A program made the translations under genes and the position numbers. This document shows, one piece after another, positions 17,220-24,755 of a stretch of DNA of 64,000 bases. Under the pieces are notes generated by a model, which saw only the letters and a list, made by a program, of their open reading frames with translations, made no database searches and had not been told where the DNA came from. Origin of the DNA: Actinoplanes sp. M2I2 (lineage in GTDB: Bacteria > Actinomycetota > Actinomycetes > Mycobacteriales > Micromonosporaceae); NCBI RefSeq assembly GCF_023544445.1, contig NZ_JALPVJ010000023.1:1-64000 (forward strand), read 5' to 3'. Positions within the stretch are counted from its first letter, which is position 1, and each line of letters begins with the position of its first letter.

Positions 17220-17264
17220 GTCTCACATGTGGGACGGTGTCTCACAAGTGGAACGTAGTACAGT
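17220..17264. promoter_or_regulatory. Operator-like repeats and -10 between SDR and tetR
   Basis: GTCTCACATGTGGGAC (17220-17235, near-palindromic) is repeated as GTCTCACAAGTGGAAC (17239-17254), exactly 19 bp later. TACAGT (17259-17264) ends 6 bases before the tetR ATG, which suits a leaderless transcript. Confidence 0.58.
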
Positions 17265-17270
17265 GTGGCG

Positions 17271-17900
17271 ATGGCGGCAAAGGCGGCAAAGGCGGCATCC
17301 GGCGGCGTACGGGCTCGCGCGCGCCAGGCAATGCGGGTCCAGGTGGCTGCCGTGACGGTGGAGTTGATCCTCGAGCACGGCTACGAGGAAACGACGGTGG
17401 AGGACATCTGCCGGGCCGCCGACATCTCCCGCAGCACGTTCTTCCGGTATTTCCCGTCGAAGGAGGATGCTCTCTTCGGCCTGATGGGCGAGACCGGTCA
17501 GCAGCTGCTCGACGCGCTCACCGCGCGGCCATCCGGCGAGGCTCCGTGGGTCGCCATGCGGCACGCCCTCGAACCGCGCCTCGGCCAGCTGACCGAGGGC
17601 GGCGAGCGCGTCCGGCGGCTGATCCGCGTCATCGTGGGCGTCCCGGCGCTGGCCGCCCGCCACCGGGAGAAGAGCGCGCTGTGGCAGGCTCTGCTCCGGC
17701 CCGAGATCGCCCGCCGGCTCGGCTCCGACCCGGCCGACGGCACCGACCCCCGCGCCGACGCCGTCATCGCCGCCGCGCTCAGCTGCCTCGACGCGGCGCT
17801 GATCGCGTGGGTCTCGGACGAGAACGCCCGGCGCCTGCCCGATCTGCTGGATCGCGCCATGGGCACGGTCAGCGACCTCGGCCCGAGGACCAACGGCTGA
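17271..17900 (+). CDS. TetR-family transcriptional regulator
   Basis: This regulator of about 209 residues has its helix-turn-helix at TVEDICRAADISRSTFFRYF and a C-terminal helical domain of the MftR-like type. ATG 17271 fits a leaderless transcript; GTG 17265 is an alternative. The first residues come from a small AAGGCGGCA tandem run. It is divergent from the SDR gene, its probable target. Confidence 0.87.
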   Translation: MAAKAAKAASGGVRARARQAMRVQVAAVTVELILEHGYEETTVEDICRAADISRSTFFRYFPSKEDALFGLMGETGQQLLDALTARPSGEAPWVAMRHALEPRLGQLTEGGERVRRLIRVIVGVPALAARHREKSALWQALLRPEIARRLGSDPADGTDPRADAVIAAALSCLDAALIAWVSDENARRLPDLLDRAMGTVSDLGPRTNG

Positions 17901-18140
17901 CGCCATCCGGACCGCGACCGGCGAACAGGTGTACCGGCATGGCAGCTCGACCCATCACCATCACCTGATGTGCCGCTAGCGTCTGTTTCGTGGCTGGGGT
18001 GGGAGCGAGGCCGAAGGCCTGCGCAGTTCAGCAGTCCGCCCGGCCCGGGCGCGTTCCATGCACACGAGGTCCTTGCCGGCGATCGCCGGGCTCACGAAGG
18101 AAGGGTTCCGGGTCAACGGCAACCGGCGCCGGACAGCGAA

Positions 18141-18488
18141 TCAGGCGGCGGAACTCGAGTCGCTTTCCGGCGCGGAGTGCCAGTTCTCGCCGCTGTGCGC
18201 GAGGGCATCTCGCACGATGTGGGCCACGTGATCGTCGAGCAGCGCATAGGCGATCTCGCGGCTCTGCCGCACACCCCGGACCACCCCGGCCAGCCGCAGG
18301 ACCCGCAGGTGCTGCGAGACCAGCGGTTGGGTCAGGCCGGTGAGCTCGACCAGCTGGTGAACGTAACGCGGCTGCGTCGCGAGCAGGTCGACGATCGCCA
18401 GGCGGATCGGCGAGGACAAGGCTTTGAACAGCTCACCGGCGGCCTCGTAGTGTTCGATCGCGTACTGCTCGATCGCGCCATCCTGCAT
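18141..18488 (-). CDS. ArsR/SmtB-type zinc-sensing repressor
   Basis: This 115-residue winged-helix repressor has its recognition region at LTGLTQPLVSQHLRVLRLAG. The last helix reads DDHVAHIVRDALAHSGE. It fits the alpha-5 zinc site D-x-H-x10-H-x2-E of SmtB/CzrA, with D85, H87, H98 and E101 as ligands. Such proteins release DNA when zinc is bound. It lies 12 bases after the rpsN remnant in the same direction as rpmB-rpmG, so zinc status should feed back on this operon. ATG 18488 is used; a GTG lies two codons upstream. Confidence 0.87.
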   Translation of the reverse strand: MQDGAIEQYAIEHYEAAGELFKALSSPIRLAIVDLLATQPRYVHQLVELTGLTQPLVSQHLRVLRLAGVVRGVRQSREIAYALLDDHVAHIVRDALAHSGENWHSAPESDSSSAA

Positions 18489-18500
18489 GGCCACATGCTT

Positions 18501-18590
18501 TCATGCGCACTTGAGCCGGGCAATGCGCTCTGTCACCACGACGCCTTGCGGACGCCGCTTCTCCCGCTCGAGCAGCGCACAACGCGCCAT
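18501..18590 (-). pseudogene. rpsN: Remnant of zinc-independent rpsN (ribosomal protein S14)
   Basis: ATG overlaps the rpmG stop codon (TGATG). The first 13 residues, MARCALLEREKRR, resemble the S14 start (M-A-(K/R)-K-(A/S)-L-I-x-R-E). After that the frame is meaningless and stops at residue 30. In other actinobacteria rpsN directly follows rpmB-rpmG in the zinc-independent ribosomal operon, which supports the identification. The remaining 70 or so residues, and the rpsR often found next, are absent; an ArsR gene now occupies the place. It might still be translated as a 29-residue peptide. Confidence 0.6.
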
Positions 18591-18757
18591 CAGCGGTCCT
18601 CGCGGAACTCGACGTGGCGGCGCAGCACGGGATCATACTTGCGCAGCACCAGGCGGTCCGGGTCGTTGCGGCGGTTCTTGCGGGTGACGTAGGTGTGGCC
18701 GGTGCCCCCGGTGCTCCGCAGCTTGATCACCGGGCGTACGTCCGTGGTGCGGGCCAT
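18590..18757 (-). CDS. rpmG: Ribosomal protein L33, zinc-independent (C-minus) form
   Basis: This 55-residue large-subunit protein runs from MARTTDVRPVIKLRSTGGTG to FREDR. YVTRKNRRNDPDRLVLRKYD is the L33 core. It has no cysteine, so the zinc ribbon of the C-plus form is absent. Such paralogues replace the zinc-binding protein when zinc is scarce and free the metal. Its start overlaps the rpmB stop by one base and its stop overlaps the rpsN remnant, so the genes are translationally coupled. Confidence 0.93.
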   Translation of the reverse strand: MARTTDVRPVIKLRSTGGTGHTYVTRKNRRNDPDRLVLRKYDPVLRRHVEFREDR

Positions 18758-18993
18758 CAGAGCTTCACGCCTCGCGCCCGCAGCCGGGCGACGACGGACT
18801 CGATGCCGTCACGGTCGATGATCTTGATGCCGGTGGTGCTGACGGTCAGGCGCACGTGCCGGCCCTCGGACGGCACGAAGTAACGACGGCGCTGCACGTT
18901 GGGATTCCACCGGCGCCGGGTGCGCCGGTGCGAGTGGGAGACGTTGTTGCCGAAGGACGGCTGCTTACCGGTGACATCGCAGATCGAGGACAT
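18757..18993 (-). CDS. rpmB: Ribosomal protein L28, zinc-independent form
   Basis: This is a 78-residue L28. SSICDVTGKQPSFGNNVSHS is the L28 start, followed by the basic stretch HRRTRRRWNPNVQRRRY. Only one cysteine is left, so the paired CxxC zinc ligands of the C-plus form are missing. It is the first gene of the minus-strand operon, and a Zur-like box lies 15 bases upstream in the divergent promoter region. Confidence 0.93.
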   Translation of the reverse strand: MSSICDVTGKQPSFGNNVSHSHRRTRRRWNPNVQRRRYFVPSEGRHVRLTVSTTGIKIIDRDGIESVVARLRARGVKL

Positions 18994-19008
18994 GCGGTCA
19001 CTTTACAA

Positions 19009-19023
19009 TGAAAATCATTTCCA
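19009..19023. promoter_or_regulatory. Zur-like box between rpmB and the CobW/MRF-like gene
   Basis: TGAAAATCATTTCCA is a near-perfect inverted repeat matching the actinobacterial Zur consensus TGaaAAT-N-ATTttCA. Its position suits simultaneous repression of both divergent operons when zinc is plentiful. Confidence 0.78.
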
Positions 19024-19036
19024 ACAAGATGGGGGT

Positions 19037-20290
19037 ATGACCGACCTCCGAACCCGCGTGACGGTGCTCGCCGGCTTCTCACCCGCGGCCACCGACGCCG
19101 TGGCCCGCAGCCTGCTGGTCACCGACCCCGCGCTGATCCTCGTCGCACACGACCTCACCGACGTCCGCGACGGCGTCGTCCGGCGCACCGTACGCACCTC
19201 GGACCGGGTCCTCGAGGACGACTTCACCGAGCTGGTGCACGGGTGCGTGTCCTGCACGCTGCGCGAGGACGTCATACCGACCCTGGTCCGGCTGAGCCGC
19301 CGGCACCCCGACAGCGATCTGCTCCTCGCGCTGCCCCCGGCCGTCGAGCCCGAGGCCGTCGCCACGGCGTGCTCGATGTCCACCGTCGACGGCGTCGCCG
19401 TCACCGACGTGGTGCGCCTCGACTCGTTCGTCACCGTTGTCGAAGCCGCGGGATTGCTCGACGACCTGACCAGCACCGACGACCTGCGCGACCGCGGCCT
19501 GCACGCCGCCGGCAACGACGATCGCGGAGTAGCCGATGTGGTCAGTCGTCAGATCGAGTTCGCCGACACCATCGTGGCCTGGAGCACCCCGGAGATCGAC
19601 GTCCTGGAGCGCGACCGGCTCACCGCCCTGCTGCACCGGCTCGCCCCCTGGGCGGCACACCTCCGCGTCGGGGACACCCCGATGGTGGATTGCACGGCTC
19701 TGGCGGCTCGCCTGCTGCGCACCGGCCGGCACGATCCCACCGTGCCCGGCATGCCGGGGCGGGCCCTGGAGGGCTACCCGATCGGCATTCACGACCCGGC
19801 CGGCGAGCACCGGGTCAACGCGCTGCTGTTCCAGAGCCGACGGCCGTTCCACCCGCAGCGGCTGCACGACACTCTGGACGATCTGACCAGCGAGGCCCTG
19901 CGCGGCCGGGGCCAGTTGTGGATCGCCACCCAGCCCGACACCGCGATCTGCTGGGAGTCGGCCGGCGGCGGCCTGCTGCTCGGCAACCTGGGCCGGTGGC
20001 TGGCGGCCCTCCCTCGCCAACGCTGGGACGAGGCCAGTGACATGCGGCGGCTGGCCGCCGACGCCGGCTGGGATTCCTACTACGGCGATCGCGCGACCGT
20101 GCTGTCGTTCGTCGGGCTCGGCCTCGACGTGGAGGCGATGACCGCGATGCTGCGACGCTGCCTGCTCACCGACGCCGAGCTCGCCGACGGGGCCGACACC
20201 TGGCAGGCCCTGCCCGACCCCTTCGCCGGATTCTTCCCGGCCGACGGCGAGCAGCACCCGGCGGCAGCCAACGAGGGAGCCGTGCCGTGA
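19037..20290 (+). CDS. CobW/COG0523 family protein, MRF-like
   Basis: This 417-residue protein is related to the COG0523 GTPases that act as zinc metallochaperones. The cysteine pair C70-V-S-C73 sits in VHGCVSCTLRED, the position of the family's metal motif, and a CobW C-terminal domain follows (LLFQSRRPFHPQRLHDTLDD). The Walker A region reads VTVLAGFSPAATDAVARSLL and lacks GxxGxGK(T/S), so GTP binding may be lost. In mycobacteria the comparable gene of the zinc-independent ribosome locus, Mrf, recruits a hibernation factor to ribosomes; this gene has the same neighbourhood. ATG 19037 is chosen just downstream of the Zur-like box. Confidence 0.8.
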   Translation: MTDLRTRVTVLAGFSPAATDAVARSLLVTDPALILVAHDLTDVRDGVVRRTVRTSDRVLEDDFTELVHGCVSCTLREDVIPTLVRLSRRHPDSDLLLALPPAVEPEAVATACSMSTVDGVAVTDVVRLDSFVTVVEAAGLLDDLTSTDDLRDRGLHAAGNDDRGVADVVSRQIEFADTIVAWSTPEIDVLERDRLTALLHRLAPWAAHLRVGDTPMVDCTALAARLLRTGRHDPTVPGMPGRALEGYPIGIHDPAGEHRVNALLFQSRRPFHPQRLHDTLDDLTSEALRGRGQLWIATQPDTAICWESAGGGLLLGNLGRWLAALPRQRWDEASDMRRLAADAGWDSYYGDRATVLSFVGLGLDVEAMTAMLRRCLLTDAELADGADTWQALPDPFAGFFPADGEQHPAAANEGAVP

Positions 20291-20299
20291 CCAGGCGGC

Positions 20300-20440
20300 T
20301 CAGCCGGCACAGTCCGCGCCGGTGCCGAAGACCGCCACGGTATGCCCGACATCGGGGAAACCGTGCTCGGAGGCGACCCGGTCGGCCCAGCGCTCGACAG
20401 CCGGACCGGCCACCTCGACGCGCTGCCCACACGTTCGAAC
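20300..20440 (-). pseudogene. zur: Remnant of a Fur-family zinc regulator (zur)
   Basis: Read on the minus strand to the stop at 20300, this gives TCGQRVEVAGPAVERW, then ADRVASEHGFPDVGHTVAVF and GTGADCAG. This is the C-terminal third of a Zur protein: the first structural-zinc cysteine pair region, the dimerisation helix and the last strand with one cysteine. The DNA-binding domain and the histidine-rich sensory site are gone, and the 5' end abuts the rpmE promoter region. I identify it by motif order, without an alignment. Confidence 0.66.
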
Positions 20441-20477
20441 GGTGCTTCCGGCTCGTCACCACAGAGGAGAAACCGCA

Positions 20478-20735
20478 ATGAAAAACGGCATCCATCCCGC
20501 GTACGGCTACGTCGTCTTCCGCGACCGCAGCGCCGACTACGCCTTCCTCACCCGCTCCACCGCGACCAGTGACAAGACGATCACGTGGGAGGACGGCAAC
20601 ACCTATCCGGTCGTCGACGTCGAGATCTCGGCGGCCAGCCACCCGTTCTGGACCGGCCGCACCCGCCTGCTGGACACCGCCGGCCGGGTCGAGAAGTTCC
20701 GAGCCAAGTACGCCCGCGCCCGCGGCCAGAAGTGA
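20478..20735 (+). CDS. rpmE2: Ribosomal protein L31, type B (zinc-independent)
   Basis: This 85-residue L31 paralogue (MKNGIHPAYGYVVFRDRSA, then HPFWTGRTRLLDTAGRVEKF) lacks the CxxC zinc ligands of type A L31. It replaces the zinc form under zinc limitation. GAGGAG lies 8 bases before the ATG. It follows the CobW/MRF-like gene by 187 bases that hold the zur remnant on the other strand, so it may be in the same Zur-controlled transcript. Confidence 0.93.
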   Translation: MKNGIHPAYGYVVFRDRSADYAFLTRSTATSDKTITWEDGNTYPVVDVEISAASHPFWTGRTRLLDTAGRVEKFRAKYARARGQK

Positions 20736-21074
20736 TCAGAGCCGGGACGCCCCGCCACGTGGGCGTCCCGGCGGCTGTTCGGCGGCGTACCGCAGGATGT
20801 CGTCGATGAGCTGCCCGGTGGCATCGTCGGGCAGGAAGTAGAACACCTGCCGGCCCTGGCGGCGGCGGCGCACCAGGCCGGCGTCGATCAGATGGCGCAG
20901 ATGATGCGACACCGCGGTGGAGTGCGCCGGGACGGACTCGGCCAGCTCCGTCGGCGTGGCCGCACCGGCCCGCAGCAGGACGAGAATGTGCAGCCGATGC
21001 TCGTAGGCCAGGCCCCGCAGCGCCTCTACGGCCTTGGCCAGCGCGGCTTGGCTGATGCCGGGTTCGGCCGTCAC
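20736..21074 (-). CDS. ArsR-family regulator of the zinc importer operon
   Basis: This is a 112-residue winged-helix protein (recognition helix around AHSTAVSHHLRHLIDAGLV). Unlike the ArsR at 18141 its last helix (DDATGQLIDDILRYAAE) lacks the histidines of the alpha-5 zinc site, so any metal site must lie elsewhere. GTG overlaps the permease stop by 4 bases (GTGA), so it is the last gene of the znu operon. Its role is probably to modulate zinc-dependent expression alongside Zur. Confidence 0.84.
   Translation of the reverse strand: MTAEPGISQAALAKAVEALRGLAYEHRLHILVLLRAGAATPTELAESVPAHSTAVSHHLRHLIDAGLVRRRRQGRQVFYFLPDDATGQLIDDILRYAAEQPPGRPRGGASRL
20741..20772. terminator. Terminator overlapping the 3' end of the ArsR gene
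   Basis: A perfect 12-bp stem GCCGGGACGCCC with an 8-base loop serves the convergent rpmE2 and arsR genes. It overlaps the arsR coding end; the two stop codons are adjacent. Confidence 0.72.
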
Positions 21075-21922
21075 GTGCGCGCCCCGGCACTGTCGGCGGC
21101 GGTCACGAGAGCAAGCCGGCCGGTCGCCGTACGCAACCGGTCGATCGCCCAGGAGACCGCCAGCACGGCCGTCGCGGTGAGCGAGATGCTCGCCCCGGCA
21201 GCGACATCCCACCGGCTGGAGAACCACAGACCGGCCAGCCCACTGCCCACCGCGAAGGTCACCGACAGCGCGGTGACGACCGGCAGACGGTCCGACCACA
21301 ACCGGGCCGCCGCGGCCGGCGCGACGATCAGCGACACGGCGAGGATCGTGCCCACCGCCGGAACCATGGTGACCACCACGACCTCGATGGTCAGCAGCAG
21401 GACGATGTCCCAGGCGCCGACCCGCATCCCGCCGGCCTGGGCCGAGGTGCGGTCGAAACCGATGCTCACGAGGGGACGAGCGCCGACGGCGAGCACCCCG
21501 CCGACGACGACCAGAGCGATGGCCGTGGTGACCAGATCCTGCGGGCCCACGGTGAGGATCGAGCCGACCAGGAACGAGGACAGGTCGCGGCTGAAGCCGC
21601 TCTGCGTGGCGACCAGCGCGGCGCCGAGCGCGAACCCGGCCGAGAGCAGGACGCCGGTGGCGGCCGACGCGTCCTGACCACGGCGACGGGTCAGCGCGGC
21701 CACGCCGAGCGCGATGATGCTGCCGGCCACGACGCCGCCGAGCATGATGTTGACGCCGATGATCGAGGCCAGCACGACGCCGGGGAAGGTGGCGTGGGTG
21801 AGCGCCATCGTGAAGAACGACAACCGGCGCAGCACGACCTGCACGCCGACCAGACCGGCCAGCGCGCCGGCCAGAATCACCTCGGCGGTGGCCCGGTGCA
21901 GGGCGTCATCCCACCAGCTCAT
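21071..21922 (-). CDS. znuB: Zinc ABC transporter permease, second copy
   Basis: This 283-residue integral membrane protein of the ABC-3 (ZnuB/MntB) family has about eight hydrophobic helices. ATFPGVVLASIIGVNIMLGG and SLIVAPAAAARLW are family motifs. ATG 21922 overlaps the end of the first permease gene by 17 bases. The two permeases are similar in length and layout and probably form a heterodimeric channel. Confidence 0.9.
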   Translation of the reverse strand: MSWWDDALHRATAEVILAGALAGLVGVQVVLRRLSFFTMALTHATFPGVVLASIIGVNIMLGGVVAGSIIALGVAALTRRRGQDASAATGVLLSAGFALGAALVATQSGFSRDLSSFLVGSILTVGPQDLVTTAIALVVVGGVLAVGARPLVSIGFDRTSAQAGGMRVGAWDIVLLLTIEVVVVTMVPAVGTILAVSLIVAPAAAARLWSDRLPVVTALSVTFAVGSGLAGLWFSSRWDVAAGASISLTATAVLAVSWAIDRLRTATGRLALVTAADSAGART

Positions 21923-22790
21923 GGGCGGAGTTCCTCTCCGGGGCGGGCGGCACACCGGGTCGCCGGGTGCGCAGCAGGCGTACGGGAATCAGCAGCAGAT
22001 AGGCGGCGACCAGCAGCAGGACGACCGAGGAGGCGGAGGTCAGCGCGACGCCGTAGCGCAGCGAGGCCGTCCAGCTGGCCAGCAGACCCGCGTAACCCGC
22101 GCCGACGATCAGCACCGTCCCGACGACCGCCATCGCGACGAGCTTGTCGGTCACCATCCGGGCCGCCGCCGCGGGAACGATCAGCAGGGCGACCACCAGG
22201 ATGGTGCCGACGGCGCGGACGGCGGCGACCACGACCAGGGCCACGACAATGTTGAGCCACAGGTCGAGCCAACCGACGCGGAAGCCGGCCGCCGCCGCGC
22301 CGGCCGGGTCGAAGGTGCGGAACAACAGGGCTCGGGCGCCGATGAGCAGGGCCACCAGGACCACGACGGCGACGACGGCGGTCTCGGCGATCTGCCGTGG
22401 CGTCACGGTGAGCAGGCGGCCGAACAGGAAGGCGGTGAGGTCGGCGGTGTACGAGGTGCGGCGCGAGACCAGCACGACGCCGACCGAGAACATCGCGGTG
22501 AGCACCACCGCGGTCGCGGCGTCGTCGGAGACCCGGTTGCCCCGGGTCAGCAGCGTCAGCACCACCGCTGTCAGGAGGGCAGCCACCAGGGCGCCGACGA
22601 AGAGCCCCTCCAGGCCGCCGGCGACGAAGCCGATCACCACGCCGGGAAAGACGGTGTGCGTCAGCGCGTCGGAGACGAAGGCCAGGCGACGGGCATAGAC
22701 GAACACGCTGACCGGGCCGCAGATCAACGCCAGCAGCCCGATCTCGATCAGGGCCCGGCCCATGAAGGGCAGGGTGAACGGCTCGATCAC
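21906..22790 (-). CDS. znuB: Zinc ABC transporter permease, first copy
   Basis: This 294-residue ABC-3 permease carries THTVFPGVVIGFVAGG, the counterpart of the motif in its neighbour, and several membrane helices. The GTG start at 22790 overlaps the ATPase stop by 4 bases. The tail RLLRTRRPGVPPAPERNS is a cytoplasmic extension. Split permease pairs occur in metal importers of this family. Confidence 0.9.
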   Translation of the reverse strand: MIEPFTLPFMGRALIEIGLLALICGPVSVFVYARRLAFVSDALTHTVFPGVVIGFVAGGLEGLFVGALVAALLTAVVLTLLTRGNRVSDDAATAVVLTAMFSVGVVLVSRRTSYTADLTAFLFGRLLTVTPRQIAETAVVAVVVLVALLIGARALLFRTFDPAGAAAAGFRVGWLDLWLNIVVALVVVAAVRAVGTILVVALLIVPAAAARMVTDKLVAMAVVGTVLIVGAGYAGLLASWTASLRYGVALTSASSVVLLLVAAYLLLIPVRLLRTRRPGVPPAPERNSAHELVG

Positions 22791-23557
22791 GGCTCGACCA
22801 GCATCATCCGGCCGTCGGTGAGGTCCACCGCGTGGCCGCCGTAGGTCAGCCGCAGGTTGTCCGCGGTGAGCGTCCCGGCCGGCGGGCCGACCGCCCACTG
22901 ACGTCCGTTGACCAGGCAGACCAGGTCGGCCAGCTCATCGGCGACGCCGAGATCGTGAGTGCTCAGCACCAGGGCGGTTCCGTCGCCGCTGAGCTGGCGC
23001 AGAGCGGTCATGATTGCTTCCTGGCTGACCGCGTCGACGCCGTTGAACGGCTCGTCGAGCAGCAGCAACCGCGGCTCGGCGGCGATGGCCCGGGCGAGCA
23101 GGACCCGCTGCCGCTGACCGCCGGACAGGGTGCCGAAGCGATGTCCGGCCCGGTCGGCCAGTCCCACCCGGTCCAGGGCTTCGGCGACCGCGCGGCGATC
23201 GGCCGCGCGGGCGGGCCGCCACCAGCCGATACGCCGGTAACGGCCCATCATGACCACCTGCCGGACACTGACCGGGAAGTCGGCGTCCAGCGTGTCGGTC
23301 TGCGGCACGTATCCGGCCCGGCCGCGAGCCCCGACAGGGTCGGCGCCGAGCACCGACGCGGACCCGGCCAGCACAGGGACCAGACCCAGCACTGACTTGA
23401 TCAGCGTGGACTTGCCTGCCCCGTTCGGCCCGACCAGAGCCAGGCGCTGCCCGGCGGAGAGTTCCAAGTCGATGTCGGTCAGCACCGGGGTGCCGTGGTA
23501 GCCGACACTGACGCCGGCGTATCGCAGGGCCGCGCCGGTCACCTCGGCTCCGGTCAT
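22787..23557 (-). CDS. znuC: Zinc ABC transporter ATP-binding protein
   Basis: This 256-residue ATPase drives the zinc importer. Walker A is GPNGAGKST, the signature LSGGQRQRV, Walker B LLLLDEPFNG and the switch STHD, all intact. ATG 23557 is one base from the stop of the binding-protein gene upstream, so the genes are one operon. Confidence 0.93.
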   Translation of the reverse strand: MTGAEVTGAALRYAGVSVGYHGTPVLTDIDLELSAGQRLALVGPNGAGKSTLIKSVLGLVPVLAGSASVLGADPVGARGRAGYVPQTDTLDADFPVSVRQVVMMGRYRRIGWWRPARAADRRAVAEALDRVGLADRAGHRFGTLSGGQRQRVLLARAIAAEPRLLLLDEPFNGVDAVSQEAIMTALRQLSGDGTALVLSTHDLGVADELADLVCLVNGRQWAVGPPAGTLTADNLRLTYGGHAVDLTDGRMMLVEP

Positions 23558-23558
23558 G

Positions 23559-24557
23559 TCAGCCGCCCAGCGCCGAGACGATGACCTCGGTGTTGTGCCG
23601 TTCGGCGCCCAGATAGGTGCCCTCGGGCGTACCCGGCGCGCCGAGGCTGTCGCCGAACAGCGCGTCCTCGCCACCGATCACCTTGACACCGGCCTGCTGG
23701 GCGATGGCCTCGGCGCTCTTGGGCGGCAGGGAGCTCTCCGTGAAGATCGCCTTGGTGCCGGTCGCCTTGATCTTCGTGACCAGGTCGCTGAGTTGCTTGG
23801 CCGACAGCTCGGCCGACGTGTCGATGCTGGGGATGACCGAGCCGACGAACTCGAGCTTGTAGCGGTCGACGTAGTAGCCGAACGCGTCGTGGTTGGTGAC
23901 CAGCTTGCGGTCGCCGGCGGGCAGCTTGGCGAACGCCGTCTCGTTGTCGGCATCCAGCTTGTCGATCTCCGCCGAGTAGGTGCTCAGGTTCTTGGCGAAC
24001 GCGGCGGCCTTGGCCGAGTCGGCGGCCGCGAGCCCCTTCTCGATGGTGGTCACCATCATCTTGGCGTTCTGCGGGTTGTGCCAGATGTGCGGATCGTGCT
24101 CCTCGCCGGCGTGCTCCTCGCCCTCCTCCTCGGCGTGCTCCTCGCCTTCCTCCTCGTGGTGACCGCCTTCGCGCAGCTTCACGCCCTGGCTCGAATCGAC
24201 CACGGCGCCCTTGAAACCGGAGGCCTCGATCGTGCGGTCGAGCCATTCCTCCAGGCCGACGCCGCTCTTGACGACGACCTTCGCGGAGGCGATGGCCTGG
24301 ATGTCGGCCGGCGTGGGCTCGTAGTCGTGCGGGTCGACGTTGGGCTTGATGATCTGCGTCACGGCCACGTCGGAACCGCCGACGTTACGGACGAAGTCGG
24401 CCACCTCGGGGGTTGTGGCGACGACCGCCAGTGGCGTGCCGCCGGACGCCGCCGAACTCGCCTGACCGGCCTCGTCGTTCCCGGAGCCGCACCCGGCCAG
24501 GACCGTGGCGGTCGCCGCGGCGGCCGCGATCCAGAATATGCGTGGGCGGTGTTTCAT
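23559..24557 (-). CDS. znuA: Zinc-binding lipoprotein of the ABC importer
   Basis: This 332-residue cluster A-I metal-binding protein has signal peptide and lipobox VLAGC with lipid-carrying C23. Metal ligands are expected at DPHDYEPTP (H77) and in NHDAFGYYV. A flexible loop at residues 132-160 is rich in His, Glu and Asp (HHEEEGEEH, then EEHDPHIWH), the feature that marks zinc over manganese binders. AGGAG lies before ATG 24557. A Zur-like box stands 30 bases upstream. It is the first gene of the five-gene operon. Confidence 0.94.
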   Translation of the reverse strand: MKHRPRIFWIAAAAATATVLAGCGSGNDEAGQASSAASGGTPLAVVATTPEVADFVRNVGGSDVAVTQIIKPNVDPHDYEPTPADIQAIASAKVVVKSGVGLEEWLDRTIEASGFKGAVVDSSQGVKLREGGHHEEEGEEHAEEEGEEHAGEEHDPHIWHNPQNAKMMVTTIEKGLAAADSAKAAAFAKNLSTYSAEIDKLDADNETAFAKLPAGDRKLVTNHDAFGYYVDRYKLEFVGSVIPSIDTSAELSAKQLSDLVTKIKATGTKAIFTESSLPPKSAEAIAQQAGVKVIGGEDALFGDSLGAPGTPEGTYLGAERHNTEVIVSALGG

Positions 24558-24587
24558 CGATTCCACTCCTGTCACTGAGGAGCAGAA

Positions 24588-24602
24588 CGATAATCGTTTT
24601 CA
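24588..24602. promoter_or_regulatory. Zur-like box upstream of znuA
   Basis: CGATAATCGTTTTCA, read on the minus strand as TGAAAACGATTATCG, matches the Zur consensus and lies in the znuA promoter region. Confidence 0.75.
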
Positions 24603-24755
24603 GAAACAATCGTCTAATAGCGAGATGACTATCTGTGCATCACTATCAGACCCGGAAATCGACGTATTATCAATTGCGCATATCCGCGCGAATACCGTTA
24701 CCGCACCGAGTGACTACGCGACCGCGCACACCGCCGCGTGCCCGCCACCGTCAGG

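Noticed and set aside
17901..18140. Possible small gene between tetR and the ArsR gene
   Set aside because: Short frames exist (for example HTRSLPAIAGLTKEG), but none has a ribosome site, consistent codon use or known motif.
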